Shown one piece after another: positions 35,577 to 44,597 of a stretch of DNA of 46,223 bases. The stretch is taken from contig OKRB01000150.1 in the NCBI GenBank assembly GCA_900290245.1, forward strand, positions 1-46,223. Reading direction: 5' to 3'. The translations under genes and the position numbers were made by a program. Source of the DNA: Candidatus Sulfuritelmatomonas gaucii (GTDB lineage Bacteria > Acidobacteriota > Terriglobia > Terriglobales > Acidobacteriaceae). The notes under the pieces are model-generated. The model saw only the letters and a list, made by a program, of their open reading frames with translations. It searched no databases and was not told the DNA's origin. How positions within the stretch are numbered: the stretch's first letter is position 1; each line of letters opens with the position of its first letter.

Positions 35577-35589
35577 AGGGAGATTACGA

Positions 35590-36262
35590 TGACGCAGGCT
35601 ATACATACCGAAGCCCGAGGGGAAACAGCTTTCGTTAGGAGTGCCTACTATCCGCGACAGAAGAGTGGCGATGGCGGCGGTTGTGGTGCTCGACGCCATA
35701 GTTGAGGCCGAATTACAGCCGGAACACTACGCCTATCGGCGATGCCGCAGCGCATTGGACGCAGTAAAAAACACGTCCATAAGCTGAACAATACCGGACA
35801 TGGAGAGATCGTAGACGCGGATCTTGCCTCGTATTTTGATCTTCTTCCGCACGCTGAATTTCTAGATTCGGTAGCGTTCGGTGTGGTTGACGGCGCCATG
35901 CTCCATCTGATCAAGATGTCGCCAAGAAGCACCGGCGGAAGAGACGGATGATCGTGGAGACAAGCATCTGCGAACGCGCAATCGGGATGAAGTTCGCGGG
36001 AGCCCGCCGAGGTCTCCGATCAGCCCGCTGCTCAGTAATCGCTTCATGCGCCGGTTCGTGCCTGGATGGAAGAAGTTGGGTCACGAAAGGCGTCTTGGAG
36101 CGACCATCGTCAACTGTGCCGATGATCTCGTGATCTGTTGTCGGGACAGAGCAAAAGAACCTCTGGCCACGATGCGGGTCATGATGACGAAGCTGACGCT
36201 GACGGTGAATGAAACCAAGACGCGGGCCTGAAGCTGCCGGAAGAGAAGTTCCTGGTGATTCC
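35590..36262 (+). pseudogene. Group II intron reverse transcriptase/maturase, decayed
   Basis: Pieces of an intron-encoded reverse transcriptase follow each other across frames: YIPKPEGK ... GVPTIRDRRVAMAA (from 35598), EAELQPEHYAYRRCRSALDA, then GHGEIVDADLASYFDLLPHA (another frame), GAMLHLIKM, MRRFVPGWKKLGHERRLGA, and IVNCADDLVICC, where the catalytic YADD has become CADD. It ends with MTKLTLTVNETKTR and LKLPEEKF. At least three frameshifts plus the changed active site make it dead. The maturase X and endonuclease domains and the intron RNA ends are not seen. Confidence 0.85.
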
Positions 36263-36504
36263 AGGAACGTCGAGGATTTGGATCTGTCCGCGCGAGTATT
36301 TGGAATCCTGATATGTAACATCCATCTGCGTTTCCGCGTGAGCCGTGTGAAGCTCGTTGGTCTGTGTGCGAGCATCTTGTCCCAGGAATAGGCGAGTTCT
36401 GTGCCGCAATCAAGACAGACCTGATAGGTGTGCTTTTGAATAGTAAATACCCGGCTGACTTTATGGTGATGGCACCCGAACAGCCAACCGAAAAACGCTT
36501 TCAT
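35911..36504 (-). CDS. Small Cys-containing protein fused to antisense of intron remnant
   Basis: The first ~80 residues look real: MKAFFGWLFGCHHHKVSRVF followed by TIQKHTYQVCLDCGTELAYS with a CxxC pair, like small acidobacterial proteins of unknown function that may bind zinc. From about 36262 downward the frame runs through the reverse complement of the reverse-transcriptase remnant, giving a meaningless basic tail to 35911. So the mobile element has probably replaced the native 3' end. The real gene part is 36262-36504. An ATG at 36534 is also possible, but MKAFF fits better. Confidence 0.5.
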   Translation of the reverse strand: MKAFFGWLFGCHHHKVSRVFTIQKHTYQVCLDCGTELAYSWDKMLAHRPTSFTRLTRKRRWMLHIRIPNTRADRSKSSTFLESPGTSLPAASGPRLGFIHRQRQLRHHDPHRGQRFFCSVPTTDHEIIGTVDDGRSKTPFVTQLLPSRHEPAHEAITEQRADRRPRRAPANFIPIARSQMLVSTIIRLFRRCFLATS

Positions 36505-36984
36505 ATGGTCAGGGACCTCAACGGGAGCACCCATAATAAGATGACCAAAATAGAATCGTGGGTCTGAGCAGAAATGCTCACACGATACGAAGGCGCGAGC
36601 CTAAGGAGCGGCTAATGCGGGACTAACGTGGGGTGCATTGACGGGTCGAACTGAATGGCGCGTAAGTATGCCTACGATCAGAGATATAACATCGTATTTG
36701 CACTCAAATCCAACCGCTATCGCTTCGGACAAGCAAGGCCCTCGACTGCAGAAGCCGGGAGACTGAGCATTTTTGCTCAGACCTCGGGCGAGCTAACAGC
36801 CGCGATCCAAACAAAATCACCAGTCGGCGTTGCGATGAGGGAATCGTCGCACTGGCAGAGCTGGCGCTCAGCTTGCACTGGTCCCGGAACCATGCCGCGG
36901 ATGAGAAATGGGAACGCCTGGACCTCGGCTGCTGCTTGGCTGGTGAGCCGGCAGCAACATTCGGTTGCACATAAATATACTGAA
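36505..36984. other. Non-coding stretch, 0.48 kb
   Basis: A plus-strand ORF at 36655-37005 has no family features. One other plus frame around 36830-36970 (DEGIVALAELALSLHWSRNH) looks protein-like but has no start and ends soon; it could be a gene scrap. Nothing firm. Confidence 0.35.
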
Positions 36985-38214
36985 TTACAGCCGGAAATGG
37001 TTTGATGTTCTTTGGGGCTCCCCCTCTGCATTCAGGCTGGGGCCGCGAATCTCACCGAAGAATGGTGTCCCTTGCTGCCGCACACACTCAGCAGCGTATA
37101 GGTACATAGCGGCCGACCAGGTTTGCCAATCCCGGCCGCTGGGCTTACCGGTTTGCGCGTGAATCCACTCATTAAAACCCCACTCCGCCGCGTTTTCATG
37201 CCACGGCTTGACCAGTTCTGTCAGCGCGAATAACTTTCGCTCTGCCAGATCCATCTCCCCGGCGGCTACGCATGCAGCGACATAGAAGCCACAAACAAAT
37301 GGCCACACACCCCCGTTGTGGTAGTCTCCAGGCCGGTTATAGCGCTCGTACCGAGGCAGCCAATCCGCATGATGGGGCCGAATGTATGGAAACAAACAGG
37401 GCGGCAAATCCACGGCAAGTTCTCCGCGGCCCCGCATGGCCTCGCACTCGGCTTCGATCCAAGGGAGCATTTTCGCCGCCCATTGAAGCGAAGCAATTCC
37501 GGTCAGAATCGCCAGACTGTTGCCAAGCAGGTCGAAACGGTCACTACCCATAACTTTGTACGAATAAAGAGCGTAGTAGGGCGCGGTCGGCTCGACAAGA
37601 GCCTCTTGCTCATAACTATTCTTCAGTTCACCGCTGACTTCAAGACGGCTCATCAATCCGCGCAGTTGCTCGGCCGACTCGTGTTCACCAAAAAGACGAA
37701 GATACGCATAGACGATCATATTCACGTACAGCCCGTAGCCCATCACGTACTGTTCATCACGCCAATCGCTGGTAGGCAACTGTGCGACCATCACCCTGTC
37801 ATCCGGGCTCTGGAACCGCATCCACCGCTGAGCCTTCTCTGCTGCTTCAAGGAGGAACTCCGGCTGATTAGTCGATAATCTGTAGAGCGCCAAGCCAAAG
37901 AGGAAGAGCGGCGTCGAGTCGCTGGAACCGCGATTATCTGGATCGTGTGCGAAGGATGGGATGTGGCCGTGCACGGTCTGATTGTTAGCAAGTGCTACCA
38001 GTGTGCGTTCCAGAGCGTCCGCAAGTTGCTCGCTGCCAGTGGCCAGAAAGCCGAGAGCTGAAATCATCAGATCACGGGTGTATGGTTCCGGATATCCCCA
38101 GCCAGCGGTTCGAGGTAGTCCGTCAAACGGTCCCTGTGCGTTATGCAGCAGGATTCGGAGAGCCGCGTCTTTAGCCTGCTCGATAACAATTCGTGACTTA
38201 TCGTCGAAAGACAT
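36985..38214 (-). CDS. GH100-type neutral/alkaline invertase-like protein
   Basis: The 409 residues form an (alpha/alpha)6-barrel of the GH100 type: YTRDLMISALGFLATG near residue 45, HIPSFAHDPDNRGSSDSTPL, a central DWRDEQYVMGYGLYVNM, RPGDYHNGGVWPFVCGFYVA, and C-terminal GRDWQTWSAAMYLYAAE. Plant and cyanobacterial GH100 enzymes split sucrose into glucose and fructose in the cytoplasm. No signal peptide is visible here. It is the third gene of an operon after a PIG-L deacetylase and a GT4 (57 bp gap to the latter). The mix suggests handling of a small glycoside, so sucrose may not be the true substrate. Confidence 0.82.
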   Translation of the reverse strand: MSFDDKSRIVIEQAKDAALRILLHNAQGPFDGLPRTAGWGYPEPYTRDLMISALGFLATGSEQLADALERTLVALANNQTVHGHIPSFAHDPDNRGSSDSTPLFLFGLALYRLSTNQPEFLLEAAEKAQRWMRFQSPDDRVMVAQLPTSDWRDEQYVMGYGLYVNMIVYAYLRLFGEHESAEQLRGLMSRLEVSGELKNSYEQEALVEPTAPYYALYSYKVMGSDRFDLLGNSLAILTGIASLQWAAKMLPWIEAECEAMRGRGELAVDLPPCLFPYIRPHHADWLPRYERYNRPGDYHNGGVWPFVCGFYVAACVAAGEMDLAERKLFALTELVKPWHENAAEWGFNEWIHAQTGKPSGRDWQTWSAAMYLYAAECVRQQGTPFFGEIRGPSLNAEGEPQRTSNHFRL

Positions 38215-38270
38215 AAACTCCTCGTTGGTGTGCTGGCTCGAGGGAGCGAGCAGTCGCGCATCGTCACTAT

Positions 38271-39413
38271 CTACTGAATACCCAATCGGTCGGAAACGAT
38301 CTCCACGAATTGCCTTGCAACCTGGCGATAGTCGAATAGCTCGACGACTCGCCTTCGACCCGCTTCTCCCATGCGCTGCCGCAGAGCACCGTCCTGCATA
38401 AGCAGAAGCAGGTACTTTGCGATGTCGGGTACGCTGGCTCTGTATTCGGCTGTCCGCGGATTTGGAAACACGATACGATGACTCTTCTCGTAGTCGTGGC
38501 CTTCGCCGTATTGAGCTTCGGTGATCTTGCTTTCCTCCGCCACCTTGGCCAAGAATGCCGTCTCACCGTGGACCATGGTGTCGCGAAATGCCATGGCATC
38601 GATTGCGATCACTGGCTTTTCGCAGGCGTTCGCCTCAACCTGAATCATGCCGAAGCCTTCCAGCCGCGACGGTGCAGCGTAAATATCGCAGGCAGACAAC
38701 AAATAGGGCATGAAATTTTGCGAGACAACATTGGTCGAGAATATAACCTTCTTGCCGATGCCCAGATCTGCCGCCAATTTCAGGTCTATCTGGTTTTGTT
38801 GGTCAGTGCGGGGTTGAGGCCAAACCTTACAGACATATCTCCAGTCGGGGACCTCGCTATCGATCAGCGCTAACGCCTGCATGACCTCCTGAGCGCCCTT
38901 GGAAGCGCTGTCGCCGCCGGCAGTCAGGATCATTAACTGGTCATCCGATATTCCCAAAGCCCCGCGAATCGCCTGGACCTTGAAGTCATCACGGCCGTGC
39001 GGCACGTAGCGGTCCGTGCCGCAACCCACAGGAAGCACCACAATGTTGTCTCCCTTGATACCGTCTCTGATATATACCTCCTTCACCCAGTTGGAGGTGA
39101 CCAGGATCAGCGGTAGAGCGTTTAACGCTTTACGGTGTTTCGCGACATAACCATCCGCCACGAGCCATGGCACAGCCTTCATCCCAAACTGCTGCGGGTG
39201 CAGGACCAGATGCGGAAGATGGCCCCAGAACCCCACGCCCACCACGATATCCGGTCGAAGCCAGCGATAGTACCACTCCTTTTCCAAGTCCGACTCCAGG
39301 TGGACCGGGTGAACGTCCACGCCCATCTCGGACAGGCCCCTGCATAACAGTTCACCTTGCAGGGCCAAGCCTGCCGCCGGCGCAGGATATTCGCTCAATA
39401 CAAGTACTTTCAC
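38271..39413 (-). CDS. Family 4 glycosyltransferase (GT-B), 380 aa
   Basis: The GTG at 39413 overlaps the TGA of the upstream PIG-L gene (GTGA) and opens with KVLVLSEYPAPAAGLALQGE, a good GT-B N-terminus; the frame's longer start at 39470 lies inside the neighbour. The C-terminal nucleotide-sugar half has ILTAGGDSASKGAQEVMQAL and SRLEGFGMIQVEANACEKPV, the E-x7-E retaining GT4 motif (EGFGMIQVE). Cytoplasmic; donor and acceptor unknown. Operon order is PIG-L - GT4 - GH100. Confidence 0.88.
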   Translation of the reverse strand: MKVLVLSEYPAPAAGLALQGELLCRGLSEMGVDVHPVHLESDLEKEWYYRWLRPDIVVGVGFWGHLPHLVLHPQQFGMKAVPWLVADGYVAKHRKALNALPLILVTSNWVKEVYIRDGIKGDNIVVLPVGCGTDRYVPHGRDDFKVQAIRGALGISDDQLMILTAGGDSASKGAQEVMQALALIDSEVPDWRYVCKVWPQPRTDQQNQIDLKLAADLGIGKKVIFSTNVVSQNFMPYLLSACDIYAAPSRLEGFGMIQVEANACEKPVIAIDAMAFRDTMVHGETAFLAKVAEESKITEAQYGEGHDYEKSHRIVFPNPRTAEYRASVPDIAKYLLLLMQDGALRQRMGEAGRRRVVELFDYRQVARQFVEIVSDRLGIQ

Positions 39414-40045
39414 GATTGTTGCTCCCGGAATGCCGTACGCTTTGCCGCTGCCTGTGCTGAGGCAAAGCACCAGAATCCTTCTTCACGAGGAGCGGTCCTT
39501 GCTTCCCAACTGTCGATGCCAAACCCGTACACGTCCGTAATCAGCCGGCGCTTTTCAAGCCAGAGATTATCCGTCAACACATCCCGCCGATCCGCGTCAG
39601 TACGAACCCGCGGCAAATACGCTCGACCGCCGTCTTCGTAAGCAAACGACCACAGTCGGTCTGTGTAGATGCGGCCAGATTGCCAAAGCTCGACGACTGC
39701 GTGGCAGCATTCTTCATGGCGGCGATGTCGCGTGTATTCGCCGTTCGGGCCGTGGGTGAGAATCAGACTGTAGCTGGTTTCAGCTAATAATCGGGCGATG
39801 GTTTCTTGAACCTGCTCGATCGGTAGCGGCGCCTGACTGGGTCCATCATCCAGATTCGCCATCTCACCTTCTGCGCCCAATTGCTCCAGGACCCGGTAGA
39901 ACTTTGGCGCACGGTCTGCATCCTGTGCTCTGCAAAGGGTCGCAATGCGCCAATGAAACTCCGGATGGGTCAGTATGTAGCCACCGCACCAAAGCGTCTC
40001 GTCGTCCGGGTGGGCGACGACAACAGCGGCGGGGAGGCGCTCCAT
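39410..40045 (-). CDS. PIG-L/LmbE-family N-deacetylase
   Basis: The 211 residues start VVVAHPDDETLWCGG with the zinc motif A-H-P-D-D-E. A second block, ILTHGPNGEYTRHRRHEECCH, supplies the distal zinc His. The family removes acetyl groups from N-acetylglucosamine-type sugars (GlcNAc-PI, mycothiol, bacillithiol, lincomycin precursors). First gene of the operon. GT4 plus PIG-L recalls BshA/BshB of bacillithiol synthesis, but no BshC is present and a GH100 protein follows, so another amino-sugar glycoside is likelier. Confidence 0.9.
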   Translation of the reverse strand: MERLPAAVVVAHPDDETLWCGGYILTHPEFHWRIATLCRAQDADRAPKFYRVLEQLGAEGEMANLDDGPSQAPLPIEQVQETIARLLAETSYSLILTHGPNGEYTRHRRHEECCHAVVELWQSGRIYTDRLWSFAYEDGGRAYLPRVRTDADRRDVLTDNLWLEKRRLITDVYGFGIDSWEARTAPREEGFWCFASAQAAAKRTAFREQQS

Positions 40046-40609
40046 AGTTTTATCTTCCGCATTCTCAATGCATTGTCAGCGGAGTTGCCATGCCAAGCAC
40101 GAGGTCCTCGGCAATAATCGAGGGGGGCCAATGTCATAAACTGCTCGTTTAATGGAGGGTTCACGGCATCGCGACAGCTCCACACCCCACGCTGTATCTT
40201 CCCATATGGTTGTACCGGTAGAAAGTTTGATCTATTCAATTTTGCTCACTTTTCCAAGTCTTTTTTCGGGCCTCCGCGAGCCGTGAGTCAGGACAAGGTC
40301 GATAGCACTTTCGATCCACAGCGCGACTAGAGCGGGCTAACGCCCAGAAGGACCTCTCGAACACGGTGGAAGATGCACTTCTCCTTCGAGGTGCGTTCGG
40401 GGTTGGGTCCAGGTTCCTTGCGACGTGGTAGCAAGGATTCTGCCGAGAGACTGTGCAATGTTGACCAGTTTTGCCGCAACCATTCGTCGATCATCGTCTT
40501 CTCGGGCCTGACGAGATCTCACAGAGGATTGCTCACTCTGTAATTCTGGTTCAAAATTGGGGCAAAGTCGGACGGAGTGCACAGTTTGCACAAGCGGAAG
40601 GTGTTCATC
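40046..40609. other. Divergent upstream region, 0.56 kb
   Basis: The region lies between the PIG-L operon (minus) and the cupin gene (plus) and should contain both promoters. Overlapping ORFs on both strands look like chance frames. No repeat stands out. Confidence 0.4.
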
Positions 40610-41167
40610 ATGGCTCGGGAGCTCAGCACTTGTCGGCCCGGCGAAGGCATCGAAGTATTGAATCGATTACCCGAATTGGCAGAACCTCTGCTGCAGATCG
40701 ATCTGGAACGAGAGCTGCGGCAACTGCGGCAAGAAGACTCCTGGCAGCGTGAGACTGGGCGGAGTTCCAAAACGCTCGCGAAATATCCAGACTTCCGAAT
40801 CGTTTTGGTTCTGATGAAGGGCGGAACACGAATGCGCCAGCACAAAGCAGAAGGGAGAGTCTCCATCCTGCAGGTGAAGGGACGGAGCCGAATACATTTG
40901 GAGGCCCATCGAAAGGTGGAGGTGTCGGCGGGTCATTTGCTGGTGCTCGACTGCGGAGTGCTGCATGACGTCGAGGCGCTGGAAGAGAGTGCCTTTTTAC
41001 TGACCATCTCTTGGCGAAGAGAAAATGGTGACGCCTCAGAATCTTTTCCAGCCGCTCAGCGGTGCTTGGACGAAGAGGCTATGTCACGAATGGATGATGA
41101 GGGTGGTGCCTCTGGCGCTGCCCTGGATCCGCCCGGCGCTACAAGCAGCGCTGTTCCTGACACTTAG
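40610..41167 (+). CDS. Cupin-domain protein, 185 aa
   Basis: ATG at 40610 with GGAAGG 7 bases upstream. A helical N-terminus (residues 1-60) is followed by a cupin-2 beta barrel: LVLMKGGTRMRQHKAEGRVS, LEAHRKVEVSAGHLLVLDCG, VLHDVEALEESAFLLTISW. Metal ligands appear partly conserved (H in RQHKAE, H in VLHDV), so metal binding is possible. The tail of ~40 residues is acidic and low complexity. Many such proteins are small sensors or stress proteins; function unknown. It stands alone between the PIG-L operon and an IS66 remnant. Confidence 0.75.
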   Translation: MARELSTCRPGEGIEVLNRLPELAEPLLQIDLERELRQLRQEDSWQRETGRSSKTLAKYPDFRIVLVLMKGGTRMRQHKAEGRVSILQVKGRSRIHLEAHRKVEVSAGHLLVLDCGVLHDVEALEESAFLLTISWRRENGDASESFPAAQRCLDEEAMSRMDDEGGASGAALDPPGATSSAVPDT

Positions 41168-41267
41168 CCCCATTTAGCTTAAGACCCAGAATCTGGCCGG
41201 TTGTGATCATCCTCAACGCAGACATCGACAAGGAGATTCTCTAAACCATACATCAATGTCGGACAAG

Positions 41268-41296
41268 AGTAAGCGTACAGCGAGTCCCTATTGACA
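41268..41296 (-). repeat. IS66 terminal inverted repeat (single end)
   Basis: The GTAAGCGT start matches the usual IS66 family end. No matching CGCTTAC was found between 42670 and 43700, so the second end has been lost. Confidence 0.55.
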
Positions 41297-41310
41297 CGAG
41301 TGGAGTGTGT

Positions 41311-41348
41311 CATCAGGTGTCCACTTATTTTTTGGTGGACACTTGATG
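41311..41348. terminator. Strong hairpin inside IS66 end
   Basis: CATCAGGTGTCCAC (41311-41324) pairs with GTGGACACTTGATG (41335-41348) at 13 of 14 positions; the 10-base loop is TTATTTTTTG. It sits directly behind the transposase stop, between gene and IS end, and may end transcription into or out of the element. Confidence 0.6.
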
Positions 41349-41356
41349 AGTGTGTC

Positions 41357-42669
41357 TTAGGCGGCCTGAGAAGAGTGGGCCTGGAGCGATGCAGCCATAT
41401 TCCAGGGCAGCAGATCCTGGATCTTGCTGATGGGATGTTCGGCGATCTGCGCCAGCACGGTGCGCAGGTAGAGTTCCGGATCGAGTCCGTTGAGTTTGGC
41501 CGAGCCGATCAGGGTGTACATAGCAGCGGCACGTTCGCCGCCGCTATCCGATCCGGCAAACAGGAAGTTCTTCCGGCCAAGAGCGACGGCTCGCAGCGCC
41601 CGTTCAGCAGCGCTGTTGTCGATCTCGAGCAGACCGTCTTCGGTGTAGCGTGTAAGGGCACGCCAGCGTGAGAGCGCGTAGCGAATCGCACCCGCAGTCT
41701 CGCTTTTCGCTAACAGTGACCGGACCGCCTTCTCCATCCATTTGCGCAAGTCATCGAGCAGCGGCCTGGCCCGCGACTGACGGACACTCAGTCGGGTTTC
41801 GATGGGCTTGCCGCGGATCTCATCCTCGATGGCATAAAGAGCGCCGATCCTGGCCAGGGCTTCAGTCGTAGTCGGCGAAGCGTGCACCACATGGATCTCG
41901 TGGAACTTGCGCCGGGCATGAGCCCAGCAAGGGGCCTCATATATATGGTTGTCGTACAGATGATGAATGCCCGCATAGGCATCTGCCTGCAGGGCTCCGG
42001 TGAAGTTCTTCAGATGCTCCCGCGAATGTTCGCCTCTGCGATCCTGCGAGTAGGCGAACCAGACGGCGGGAGCTGTTTTATCGCCTGCCGGCCTGTCGTC
42101 GCGCACATAAGTCCACAAACGGCCGGTCTTGGTCTTGCCGTTGCCGGGCGCGAGCACCGGCATGGGCGTATCGTCGGCATGCAACTTGCGGCCGGCAAAG
42201 ACATGCTTGCCGATGGCCTCCACCAGCGGACCAAGCAGATCACTGGCCGCGCCCACCCAACCGGCCAGCGTTGAGCGCGAGATCTCCACTTCCTGACGAG
42301 CATAGATCTCCGACTGCCTGAATAACGGCAGATGGTCAGCGTACTTCGAGACGATCACATGGGCCAGCTGGCTTGGTCCGGCCAGGCCGCGCTCGATCGG
42401 ACGCGACGGTGCCGGCGCTTCGACCACTCGATCGCAGTCCGTGCAGGTGAACTTCGGTCGCACATGGCGGATGACCTTGAAGCTCTCAGGAACATACTCC
42501 AGTTGTTCACTGACATCGTCACCGAAGTGCCGCAGCTCGCCACCGCAACCCGGCAGCAGTCGCCCTGGGGCGTGTGCGTGACCACTTCGCGCTTAAGATG
42601 TTCAGGCAGTGGCTTGTTGCGTTCGGGGCGAGGCTTCGGTTCCTTGCTCGGTGAGGCGCGTTCGGCGAT
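41357..42669 (-). pseudogene. tnpC: IS66 transposase (TnpC), frameshifted and 5'-truncated
   Basis: The main frame (42463-41357, 368 aa) holds the zinc-finger end ([19 protein letters not shown]), the DDE core ([46 protein letters not shown]) and the IS66 C-terminal domain ([20 protein letters not shown]). Upstream, [20 protein letters not shown] and [11 protein letters not shown] are in another frame. One missing base near 42552 explains the shift, since adding a base gives [20 protein letters not shown] in line. The first ~100 residues of a normal TnpC are unrecognisable. Confidence 0.88.
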
Positions 42670-42786
42670 CTGGTCGGTTAACCGCCAACCCGGACGTAAC
42701 ATGATCCAGCTCACGTTGGGGAAGAGCAGACGACAACCCAGGAAGTGCCCGCTCACTGACCTTGAGCCGTCTCTTCAGTCGTTTTG

Positions 42787-43287
42787 TTACCCCAATCGGA
42801 CTGGCTGGGTCGAGCAAGACTGACTGATTACAGGAATCACGTCACCAGCCCTGTTGGAAGCCCAAATCGTGCGCAGAATGCGCAATCCGTCGCTTGACGG
42901 AAGCGGCAGGAGATTTACGACGCATAGCGACAAGTTGCAAAGTGCGAGTTTAGTCCCGATCACGGGGATATACAGGAGCGGGAGTACAAGAAACAGATTC
43001 ATCAGCGGCCCGGCTGCGGAGATGAGAACTTCATCCCGGCGGCGACCGGCGTGGGCTCTCCGGTTGTAAGCACCGCACAGACACAGGCCGAACTCCCGCA
43101 CCGGAACGCGAAGCAGGATTGCGGCCAGCATGTGCCCCATCTCGTGGAGCAGCAGGCTAGCCGCGAACGCAGCTCCGACTACAAGGCCAAGCCGCAATCC
43201 ATAAAACCCGATGCCGAGGAGGACGCAAAAGGCAAGCAGAAGCCATCCCGTATCGTGCATCCGGAATGGAACCATAAATCTGCTCAT
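42787..43287 (-). CDS. M50-type (site-2-protease-like) membrane metalloprotease, 166 aa
   Basis: ATG at 43287 with GGTGGAGG just before it; ORF codons further upstream to 43677 cross a structured non-coding element. The protein is membrane-embedded with the zinc motif H-E-M-G-H in LLLHEMGHMLAAILL and the second M50 block VVNLLPLPSSDGLRIL with the third ligand Asp. Length is near the minimal M50 core. These proteases cut transmembrane or small peptides, often anti-sigma factors. Its 3' end lies beside the decayed IS66 copy, so the last residues may be altered. Confidence 0.8.
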   Translation of the reverse strand: MSRFMVPFRMHDTGWLLLAFCVLLGIGFYGLRLGLVVGAAFAASLLLHEMGHMLAAILLRVPVREFGLCLCGAYNRRAHAGRRRDEVLISAAGPLMNLFLVLPLLYIPVIGTKLALCNLSLCVVNLLPLPSSDGLRILRTIWASNRAGDVIPVISQSCSTQPVRLG

Positions 43288-43576
43288 GCCTCCACCTTCG
43301 CTCAACCGCAGGTAAGTAAGATGCGCAATTTCGCTCGTTCGGCATTTGGCCAGTTTCATTGCCGCAGATGTACAAAGCCTTGAATGTCCCCATTCCGGTA
43401 AGATCGCCTGAATCTGTTTGCAGACTCTCCTGTTAACCCTGGCAATCTGAAGCGCTTTGGGTTGACCATCAGGCGGACACCATTGTAGGAACCGGCCTTG
43501 CGTTCGCCGCGTGGCGGTCAGGGCCGGATGGGCAGAGGGTAACTCCGAGCAAAGCCAGGGGAAATCCCAAATGCGA

Positions 43577-43658
43577 GGTTCCGGTTGAATGACCGCCCAA
43601 CCGGACATAACCCGAAAATAGGAGTTATGTCCGGGTCGGCGACAATCCGACCGGAACC
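43577..43658. other. Nested inverted repeats, structured element
   Basis: An outer stem GGTTCCGGT (43577-43585) pairs with ACCGGAACC (43650-43658). An inner stem CCGGACATAAC (43601-43611) pairs with GTTATGTCCGG (43624-43634), 11 perfect bp with a 12-base loop. A third pairing (GTCGG with CCGAC at 43635-43651) competes with the outer stem. It lies about 290 bp upstream of the M50 start and 109 bp past the 3' end of the secreted-protein gene. It could be a repeat element, a terminator or a structured RNA. Confidence 0.55.
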
Positions 43659-43766
43659 CGAAAGGTGGGAAGATCATGGCTTTTTGGTCCCGGCAAATGC
43701 CCTGCTGGGCACGCCCGGGGACTTTTCACCCCGGAGTTGTGGTCGGGGCAGGAACTGAGAGCTGCT

Positions 43767-44582
43767 CTAATATCCGGACTTTGGCGAGTCCGGCCAAACG
43801 GGGCTGGCCAGTTGGATAGTCATCATGGGGCCCTCCGGATAGATTGGGCCTTGTTCTCTGACGAAGGTCGGAGCTTGCCCGCCAATGATCCAAAGTTGAA
43901 TATTTGGAGGCTCCTTACCAATGAGGGGCGCCACTACGCCAGCGACTCCACCGAGTTCGATCTTGATCTCATAATGGATCGCCTTTCGAGGAGAGCCGAC
44001 TACCGAAAAGGTCTCTTCGCCACGGTAAGAGATGGCGAGTTTCACCAGCCGCGGCTTGGGTGTGGCCACCAGCATGGAGACTATTGTCTCCGGGGCATCA
44101 GGCCGCATGTTTTCTACCACGAGGGGAACCATTCCGTTCGTCAGATCCGGTGGCAGGCCAAGATGGTCGGTTTTAAGCTCCTCCTTCCCATCTTTTCCTG
44201 TTGAACGGACCGTGACCTGGCCGCTACGGGAATCGATCAAGACATCCATCGGGTGAGGAAAGGAAGGCCCTTTCTGAATATGGTGGTCGGTGATGAGGTG
44301 GAAGGTGCGGTGTTGCGAGAAGACTGTGGTTTCATCGTCAATGGAGCCATCTTTGAAAGTGAAGAGCGTGTGCGAAGTAACCCGGTCGCCATGGACGATC
44401 TGAACGATGTCTCCTGAAGCGAGCACGCGGCCGTCTTCCGAACGCAGTTCGAGAAAGCCGTGGATGGTCCCCTCCACATGGTGGACAGGTATCGGCTCCG
44501 CTTGGGCGTTCGGCCGCCAGGCGCAGACCAGCATGGTGATCAGTGACCAGGATCGGAGGCGTTGCGCGAATAGACTTTTCAT
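43767..44582 (-). CDS. Secreted hypothetical protein, 271 aa
   Basis: A signal peptide (SLITMLVCAWRPNAQA) starts the protein. The mature part is beta-rich: VEGTIHGFLELRSEDGRVLA, TFHLITDHHIQKGPSFPHPM, KAIHYEIKIELGGVAGVVAP then LIGKEPPNIQLWIIGG. No catalytic motif is seen. I know look-alikes only as hypothetical exported proteins of Acidobacteria. It is followed (15 bp upstream in the genome, so ahead in transcription) by the PEGA-domain pseudogene; the two may once have formed a unit. Confidence 0.7.
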   Translation of the reverse strand: MKSLFAQRLRSWSLITMLVCAWRPNAQAEPIPVHHVEGTIHGFLELRSEDGRVLASGDIVQIVHGDRVTSHTLFTFKDGSIDDETTVFSQHRTFHLITDHHIQKGPSFPHPMDVLIDSRSGQVTVRSTGKDGKEELKTDHLGLPPDLTNGMVPLVVENMRPDAPETIVSMLVATPKPRLVKLAISYRGEETFSVVGSPRKAIHYEIKIELGGVAGVVAPLIGKEPPNIQLWIIGGQAPTFVREQGPIYPEGPMMTIQLASPVWPDSPKSGY

Positions 44583-44597
44583 AGGGAAGCTCCCTTT

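Larger units (their letters stand above)
41268..42669 (-). mobile_element. IS66-family insertion sequence, incomplete
   Basis: One end is recognisable: GTAAGCGTACAGCGAGTCCC at 41268-41287, with the GTAAGCG start typical of IS66 ends. The transposase gene tnpC runs from about 42669 down to 41357. The tnpA and tnpB genes, the tnpC N-terminus and the other end are missing; similarity ends about 120 bp before the M50 gene. The copy is immobile by itself. Confidence 0.75.

Noticed and set aside
34119..35699. Longer N-terminus of the MFS transporter
   Set aside because: The extra residues lie on the antisense of the group II reverse-transcriptase remnant; the 35576 start fits the family.
38271..40045. 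Bacillithiol synthesis (BshA/BshB)
   Set aside because: The GT4 and PIG-L types fit loosely, but no BshC gene is present and a GH100 protein shares the operon.
41268..42669. Intact IS66 element
   Set aside because: One end, tnpA, tnpB and the tnpC start are missing and tnpC has a frameshift.
42787..43677. 296-aa form of the M50 protease
   Set aside because: The extension crosses a structured non-coding element and has no domain features; ATG at 43287 has a ribosome site and starts the membrane core.
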